Part shown: positions 5,668 through 9,522 of the stretch, in pieces
How positions within the stretch are numbered: position 1 is the stretch's first letter
How the letters are laid out: each line of letters opens with the position of its first letter
DNA from: Lachnospiraceae bacterium
GTDB taxonomy: Bacteria > Bacillota > Clostridia > Lachnospirales > Lachnospiraceae
Direction: 5' to 3'
Assembly (NCBI GenBank): GCA_017964055.1
Contig: JAGCSS010000361.1
Span: 1 to 9,522, forward strand
DNA length: 9,522 nt
Made by a program: the position numbers and the translations under genes
Notes under the pieces: model-generated
Told to the model about the DNA's origin: nothing
Databases searched by the model: none
Seen by the model: the letters and a program-made list of their open reading frames with translations, nothing else

Positions 5668-6369
5668 ATGAGTTTTGTGGAGATCAAAAACGTAAAGAAA
5701 CACTATGGTGAAGGAGAGGCGCGAACGGCGGTGCTGACAGGCGTGGACCTCTCGATCGAAAAAGGAGAGCTGTGCGTGCTGCTCGGACCGTCCGGCAGCG
5801 GAAAATCAACTCTTCTTAATATTATCGGAGGCATCGACGACGCCGATGAAGGCTATGTGATGATCGATAATGAGAAGACCGCGGACATGAACGAAAAGCG
5901 GCTCACACAGTACCGAAGGAACCATCTCGGTTATGTATTCCAGTTATATAATCTCATCCCCAATCTTACCGTGCGCGAGAACATCGAAGTCGGCGCATAT
6001 CTGAGTAAAAAGCCTCTGGAGGTTGACAGCCTGTTAAAGACACTGGGCCTCTATGAGCACAGGAACAAGCTTCCCAACCAGCTCTCGGGCGGACAGCAGC
6101 AGCGTACCGCTATCGGACGCGCGGTCATCAAAAATCCCGATATACTCCTCTGTGACGAGCCTACGGGCGCACTCGATTACAACACTTCCAAAGAGATCCT
6201 CACTCTGCTCGAACGCATCAACAGCGAGTACGGCAATACCATCATCATGGTAACCCACAACGATGCGCTGAAGCATATGGCTGACAGAGTCGTAAAACTC
6301 CGTGACGGACGCGTGCACAGCAATTATCTGAACGAGAAGCGCATGCCCGTTTCCGAGATCGAGTGGTAA
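5668..6369 (+). CDS. ABC transporter ATP-binding protein (MacB/LolD/FtsE type)
   Basis: The product is the cytoplasmic ATPase of an ABC exporter or mechanotransmission complex, which would work with the FtsX-like permease encoded just downstream. The ATG at 5668 has AAGGAG 8 nt upstream. The 233-residue protein is a single complete nucleotide-binding domain of usual length. The Walker A motif G-P-S-G-S-G-K-S-T is at 40-48, the Q-loop Gln is at 92 (V-F-Q-L-Y-N-L), and the signature L-S-G-G-Q-Q-Q-R is at 139-146. Walker B with catalytic Glu164 ([11 protein letters not shown]) and the H-loop His197 (V-T-H-N) follow. All catalytic residues are present. The sequence style fits the LolD/MacB subgroup that always pairs with FtsX-domain permeases. 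The next gene follows after 11 nt, so the two are co-translated. Expression is gated by the upstream riboswitch and terminator. Confidence 0.95.
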   Translation: MSFVEIKNVKKHYGEGEARTAVLTGVDLSIEKGELCVLLGPSGSGKSTLLNIIGGIDDADEGYVMIDNEKTADMNEKRLTQYRRNHLGYVFQLYNLIPNLTVRENIEVGAYLSKKPLEVDSLLKTLGLYEHRNKLPNQLSGGQQQRTAIGRAVIKNPDILLCDEPTGALDYNTSKEILTLLERINSEYGNTIIMVTHNDALKHMADRVVKLRDGRVHSNYLNEKRMPVSEIEW

Positions 6370-6380
6370 GGAGGCCTGCG

Positions 6381-8696
6381 ATGAAGAATCCCATGAACAA
6401 GAGGTTTTTCCGCGAGCTGAAGTCCGATCTCGGTAAATACCTCGTAATCTTTCTTTTCATAGTAATGGTGGTTTCGGTGGTCTCGGGCTTTCTTGCGGCC
6501 AACGCCGACGTGGCAGATTCGTATTACGGAAATCTGAAGAATAACCGCGTGGAGAACGGCCATCTTTCATTTAACATCCGCCCCGATGACGAGATCATGA
6601 AAGCCGTGGCCGAAAAAGCGGACATTGTTTTTTACCCCGCCGATTATTTCGAAGAGACCAACAACGGCAGGACGCTCAGGGTCTATACGGTCTCAGACAG
6701 CGTGAATATTCCCGAAGTTTTTGAAGGGAGACTCCCCGAAAGAAACGATGAGATAGTTCTGGACAATCTCCAGTCGGAGGCGCACGGATTGAAGATCGGC
6801 GACCGCATACCGGTTGACGGGCATGAGCTTACGATCGCGGGCTTTGTGGCTCTCCCCAATTACAGAGCTCTGTTTAAGGACAATGCGGACCTGATGTTTG
6901 ATAAGGACAGCTTCGGGATCGGACTGATGACCGAAGAGGGGTTTGAGGCATTTTCGTCAGAGCATGTGACCGTAAACTACGCATGGAGATACAACACTGA
7001 GGCGGAAACGGATAAAGAAAAGCGCGATGCGTCGGAAAAGGTGCTGAATGCTCTGCGCGACGAACTGACGGAAGCGAATACCGCGATCTACATGCGAGCG
7101 ATGGCGGGAGAGCAGGGGCTTACGATGCTCGAGGTAACCGATTTCCTCTCGGATTACGAGAACAAGGCTATCAATTTTGCCGGTGAGGATATGAACGGCG
7201 ACAGCGCCGCGATATCCATGTTCCTGTATATCGTTGTGGCCGTGCTTGCGTTTATAGTGGCCGTTACGACCATAAATACGCTGACAAAAGAGGCATCCGT
7301 TATAGGAACGCTGCGCGCGTCCGGCTATACGCGCGGCGAGATGGTAAGGCATTATTCGGTACTGCCGCTCTGCTCGTTCCTGATCGGAATGGCCGTCGGC
7401 AACATCATCGGATATACATGGATGAGAGACTTCATGATGAGTATATACCGCTCGATGTATTCTCTCGGCAACGTGCATGTTTCGTGGAACAGGGAAGCGT
7501 TCCTTAAGACCACGCTGATCCCGACCATCATCATGATCGTCATCAACTTCGCGATCCTTATATGGAAGCTCAGGATCAGGCCTCTCTCATTCCTCCGCCG
7601 CGAGATATCCGGCAGCAAAAAGAAGCGTGCGATGCGTCTGTCTCCGAAGATCCCGTTTACCTGGAGGTTCCGCATCCGCATCATTTTCCAGAACATGTCG
7701 AACTACGTGACCATGATGGTCGGAGTCGTACTGGCGGGTGCGATAATCATATTCGGACTGATGTTCCAGCCTCTGCTCAATGAAGTTTCCAGGCGCATCA
7801 TGGATACGACGATCAGCCGTTACCAGTATCTTCTGAAGACCCCTGAAGAGGCTTCGGAATCCGGTGCAGAGCGGTTTGCGATCACTTCGCTCGAGACTGC
7901 CCGCGAGGGATACAAGACCGATGAGGTATCGGTATACGGTATTGTTAAAGACAGCAGTTATATCGATCGGGAAATACCCGAAGGCAAGGCTCTGGTCTCG
8001 AACGGATTCATGGATAAATACAGTCTGAAGGAGGGCGATACGGTCAGCCTCTATGACAAGTATTCCGACAAATACTATGATTTTACGGTCGCGGGGGATT
8101 ACCCTTATGAGGCGTCGCTCGCGGTATTTGTAAAGATAGATGAGTTTAACTCGACTTTCGGAAAGACACCCGATTACTACAGCGGTTATTTCTCGGAAGA
8201 GAAGCTGGAGAGCCTGACGACATCCAACATATATATGGTCCTTGACAGCGAGACCATGAGCGGTTTTGCGGATCAGCTCTGGAAATCGTTCGCCGATTTC
8301 ATGGGACCGGTACGGTGGTTCGGCGTGATCATGTTCGTGCTGATGGTATATCTGCTCGCCAAGCAGGTCATCGAGCGCAACGCGGTCAGCATTTCGATGA
8401 CAAAGATCCTCGGCTTTACGCCGGGTGAGATCGGAGGCCTATATATCGTTTCGACCTCGATCGTGGTCATCGGCAGCCTGTTCCTTGCGATACCTCTGGT
8501 CGACCGGCTGATGCGGCTGATATTCAGGACATATCTGTATAAGCGCATGAGCGGATATCTGCCCTACTGCATCAGCAACAACTGCTACATCAATATGGTG
8601 CTGCTGGGCATCGGCAGCTATATCGCGGTCGCTGCGCTGCAGCTCTTAAAGATCCGCAGGATCGAAAAGAGCGAGGCTCTCAAGACTATAGAATAA
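6381..8696 (+). CDS. FtsX-like ABC transporter permease, 8 predicted TM segments
   Basis: This is the membrane partner of the upstream ATPase. I chose the ATG at 6381 because AAGGAGG (6368-6374) lies 6 nt before it; an in-frame GTG at 6363 overlaps the ATPase gene and lacks a site. The 771-residue protein has TM segments at about 20-41, 278-301, 327-348, 377-396, 442-463, 646-663, 686-707 and 739-757. This is the arrangement 1+3, 1+3 of duplicated FtsX modules, the type VII ABC fold. Large extracellular domains lie between TM1 and TM2 (about 235 residues) and TM5 and TM6 (about 180 residues). Such proteins usually export peptides, lipids or antimicrobials, or transmit force to wall enzymes, rather than conduct ions. 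The substrate is not readable here. Control by an Mn2+ riboswitch is the only functional clue. I see no intrinsic terminator after the stop, so some transcripts may enter the CHR genes. Confidence 0.93.
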   Translation: MKNPMNKRFFRELKSDLGKYLVIFLFIVMVVSVVSGFLAANADVADSYYGNLKNNRVENGHLSFNIRPDDEIMKAVAEKADIVFYPADYFEETNNGRTLRVYTVSDSVNIPEVFEGRLPERNDEIVLDNLQSEAHGLKIGDRIPVDGHELTIAGFVALPNYRALFKDNADLMFDKDSFGIGLMTEEGFEAFSSEHVTVNYAWRYNTEAETDKEKRDASEKVLNALRDELTEANTAIYMRAMAGEQGLTMLEVTDFLSDYENKAINFAGEDMNGDSAAISMFLYIVVAVLAFIVAVTTINTLTKEASVIGTLRASGYTRGEMVRHYSVLPLCSFLIGMAVGNIIGYTWMRDFMMSIYRSMYSLGNVHVSWNREAFLKTTLIPTIIMIVINFAILIWKLRIRPLSFLRREISGSKKKRAMRLSPKIPFTWRFRIRIIFQNMSNYVTMMVGVVLAGAIIIFGLMFQPLLNEVSRRIMDTTISRYQYLLKTPEEASESGAERFAITSLETAREGYKTDEVSVYGIVKDSSYIDREIPEGKALVSNGFMDKYSLKEGDTVSLYDKYSDKYYDFTVAGDYPYEASLAVFVKIDEFNSTFGKTPDYYSGYFSEEKLESLTTSNIYMVLDSETMSGFADQLWKSFADFMGPVRWFGVIMFVLMVYLLAKQVIERNAVSISMTKILGFTPGEIGGLYIVSTSIVVIGSLFLAIPLVDRLMRLIFRTYLYKRMSGYLPYCISNNCYINMVLLGIGSYIAVAALQLLKIRRIEKSEALKTIE

Positions 8697-8711
8697 AATA
8701 AAGGTTTGGGA

Positions 8712-8717
8712 TATAAT
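8712..8717 (+). promoter_or_regulatory. Possible -10 element before the CHR transporter pair
   Basis: TATAAT is a full -10 match placed 38 nt before the chosen start at 8756, in the short gap after the permease gene. There is no convincing -35 at 16-18 nt, nor an extended TGn. It would give a transcript starting near 8724, inside or just after the left arm of the inverted repeat at 8713-8724. Confidence 0.4.
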
Positions 8718-8771
8718 GTAAGCAACATTGATCACTTTTGGAAGAAAGAGAAGATATGCTGCTTACATTAT
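8713..8771 (+). repeat. 12-bp perfect inverted repeat enclosing the CHR start region
   Basis: ATAATGTAAGCA (8713-8724) is the exact reverse complement of TGCTTACATTAT (8760-8771), with 35 nt between. The left arm overlaps the TATAAT; the right arm covers the second to sixth codons and is followed by TTTT. The loop contains the ribosome-binding region and the start codon. It may be a DNA operator pair or an RNA hairpin formed only by readthrough transcripts. Confidence 0.6.
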
Positions 8772-9328
8772 TTTTGACCTTTGCCAAGATAGGCCTGTTC
8801 ACTTTTGGCGGAGGATATGCGATGATCTCGATCATTGAGAGCATCTGTGTCGAACAGAAAAAATGGATAACGCACGACGAGATGATGAGGGTCACGGTGA
8901 TAGCCGAGTCAACGCCGGGACCGATCGCGATAAACTGCGCGACATTCGTCGGTTATAAGCAAAAGGGCATGGCAGGAGCCATAGCCGCGACGGTCGGCAT
9001 GGTGCTCCCGTCATTTATCATCATCTACCTGATATCGGTTTTCCTGGACGATTTCCTGGAGATCACGTGGATCGCCGGAGCGTTCAGGGGTATCCGCATC
9101 GCGGTCGGAATACTGATCATCGATGTCGCGATCAAGATGATAAAGCAGATGAAAAAGAAACTCATTCCATGCATCATCATGGGCGGATCGTTCCTTGCGA
9201 TGCTGCTGATAAACATTTTCTCGTGGAAATTCTCATCTATCGGGATCATGCTGGTCGCCGCCATCGTCAGCCTCGTGATATTCGTGATACAGGGCGCGCC
9301 GTCCGGAGAGGATGGTGAACGGAAATGA
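8756..9328 (+). CDS. Short-chain CHR-family (chromate) transporter, first half of a pair
   Basis: This is a membrane transporter subunit of the chromate ion (CHR) family. The ATG at 8756 follows a purine-rich GAAGAAAGAGAAG stretch and gives the usual family N-terminus directly entering the first membrane segment. An in-frame TTG at 8738 would add six charged residues without a site of its own. The 190-residue product carries F-T-F-G-G-G-Y-A-M-I at 15-24 and E-S-T-P-G-P at 51-56 with Asn60, the signature region of the family. About six hydrophobic segments follow, and a polar C-terminal tail. This is a single-domain (short-chain) member. Such proteins come as adjacent pairs, like YwrB/YwrA of Bacillus subtilis, that assemble as opposite-facing partners. 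The stop TGA overlaps the ATG of the next gene. Chromate export is known for some members; the physiological anion here is unknown. Confidence 0.92.
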   Translation: MLLTLFLTFAKIGLFTFGGGYAMISIIESICVEQKKWITHDEMMRVTVIAESTPGPIAINCATFVGYKQKGMAGAIAATVGMVLPSFIIIYLISVFLDDFLEITWIAGAFRGIRIAVGILIIDVAIKMIKQMKKKLIPCIIMGGSFLAMLLINIFSWKFSSIGIMLVAAIVSLVIFVIQGAPSGEDGERK

Positions 9329-9522
9329 TATATCTTGAACTGCTTATCGGATTTCTCGTCGTAGGACTGTTCTCGTTCGGAGGCGCGTACGGGGCCATCC
9401 CGCTTATCAGGGACGTAGTGCTCTACTACGGCTGGCTCGACGAAGAAGTGATAATGGATATGATCGCGGTCAGCGAATCCACTCCGGGCCCGATCACGGT
9501 CAATCTCGCGACCTATGTCGGC
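9325..9522 (+). CDS. Short-chain CHR-family transporter, second half (truncated by window edge)
   Basis: The ATG at 9325-9327 overlaps the TGA of the preceding gene (ATGA), so translation is likely coupled, consistent with equal production of the two subunits. Only the first 66 residues are visible, with no stop before the edge. They contain the same family signatures as the upstream gene, at matching positions: F-S-F-G-G-A-Y-G-A-I at 16-25 and E-S-T-P-G-P at 51-56 with Asn60. One difference is Ala21 where the partner has Tyr next to G-G-G. Together they should form a heterodimeric CHR transporter. The rest of the gene lies outside the window. Confidence 0.9.
   Translation, partial: MIYLELLIGFLVVGLFSFGGAYGAIPLIRDVVLYYGWLDEEVIMDMIAVSESTPGPITVNLATYVG

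Noticed and set aside
5494..5703. 69-residue - strand open frame across the riboswitch
   Set aside because: It is explained by the structured leader RNA of the + strand and the first codons of the ABC ATPase; there is no ribosome-binding site or protein-like composition.
8668..8680. AGAGC-gag-GCTCT hairpin near the end of the permease gene
   Set aside because: The stem is only 5 bp with a 3-nt loop and no T-tract, and it lies inside coding sequence, so it is unlikely to terminate transcription.

Overview
The window looks like chromosomal DNA of a Gram-positive Clostridia-type bacterium (Lachnospiraceae-like by style). The evidence is strong Shine-Dalgarno sites of the AGGAGG type, a lipoprotein signal peptide followed by a Thr/Pro-rich wall-spanning linker, a small RelQ-type alarmone synthetase, a split chromate-transporter pair and a yybP-ykoY-type riboswitch. 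Base composition looks balanced throughout. I see no insertion sequence, phage gene, tRNA, rRNA or CRISPR array. The taxonomic guess is inference only.

Layout. (1) Positions 1-3036, + strand: the tail of an uncharacterised protein, a second small uncharacterised protein, then a lipoprotein zinc-metallopeptidase ORF that ends at a TAG. The same frame continues past it into a NagZ-like GH3 beta-N-acetylhexosaminidase ORF. This run ends in a bidirectional hairpin terminator. (2) Positions 3053-5341, - strand: a small alarmone synthetase, a small membrane protein, and a Gfo/Idh/MocA oxidoreductase with its own terminator and a likely promoter. (3) Positions 5430-9522, + strand: a near-consensus sigma-A promoter, a yybP-ykoY (Mn2+) riboswitch with a hairpin terminator, an ABC ATPase, a large FtsX-like permease, and two tandem short-chain CHR (chromate) transporter halves. 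The second half runs off the window.

How the parts may work together. The third region reads as an inorganic-ion or export locus: the riboswitch would gate transcription of an ABC/FtsX exporter. Base pairing drawn by hand gives a coherent Mn2+-ON mechanism. The CHR pair follows 42-60 nt later, with its own TATAAT and a 12-bp inverted repeat flanking its start. The first region may encode one secreted two-enzyme wall protein interrupted by a stop codon. Neither GH3 start candidate has a ribosome-binding site and the frame is shared, so a recent nonsense mutation, stop readthrough or a sequencing error are all open.

Most worth following up: the in-frame TAG between the two enzyme domains (1754-1756), the Mn riboswitch in front of an ABC/FtsX exporter rather than a classical Mn efflux gene, and the inverted repeat around the first CHR start.
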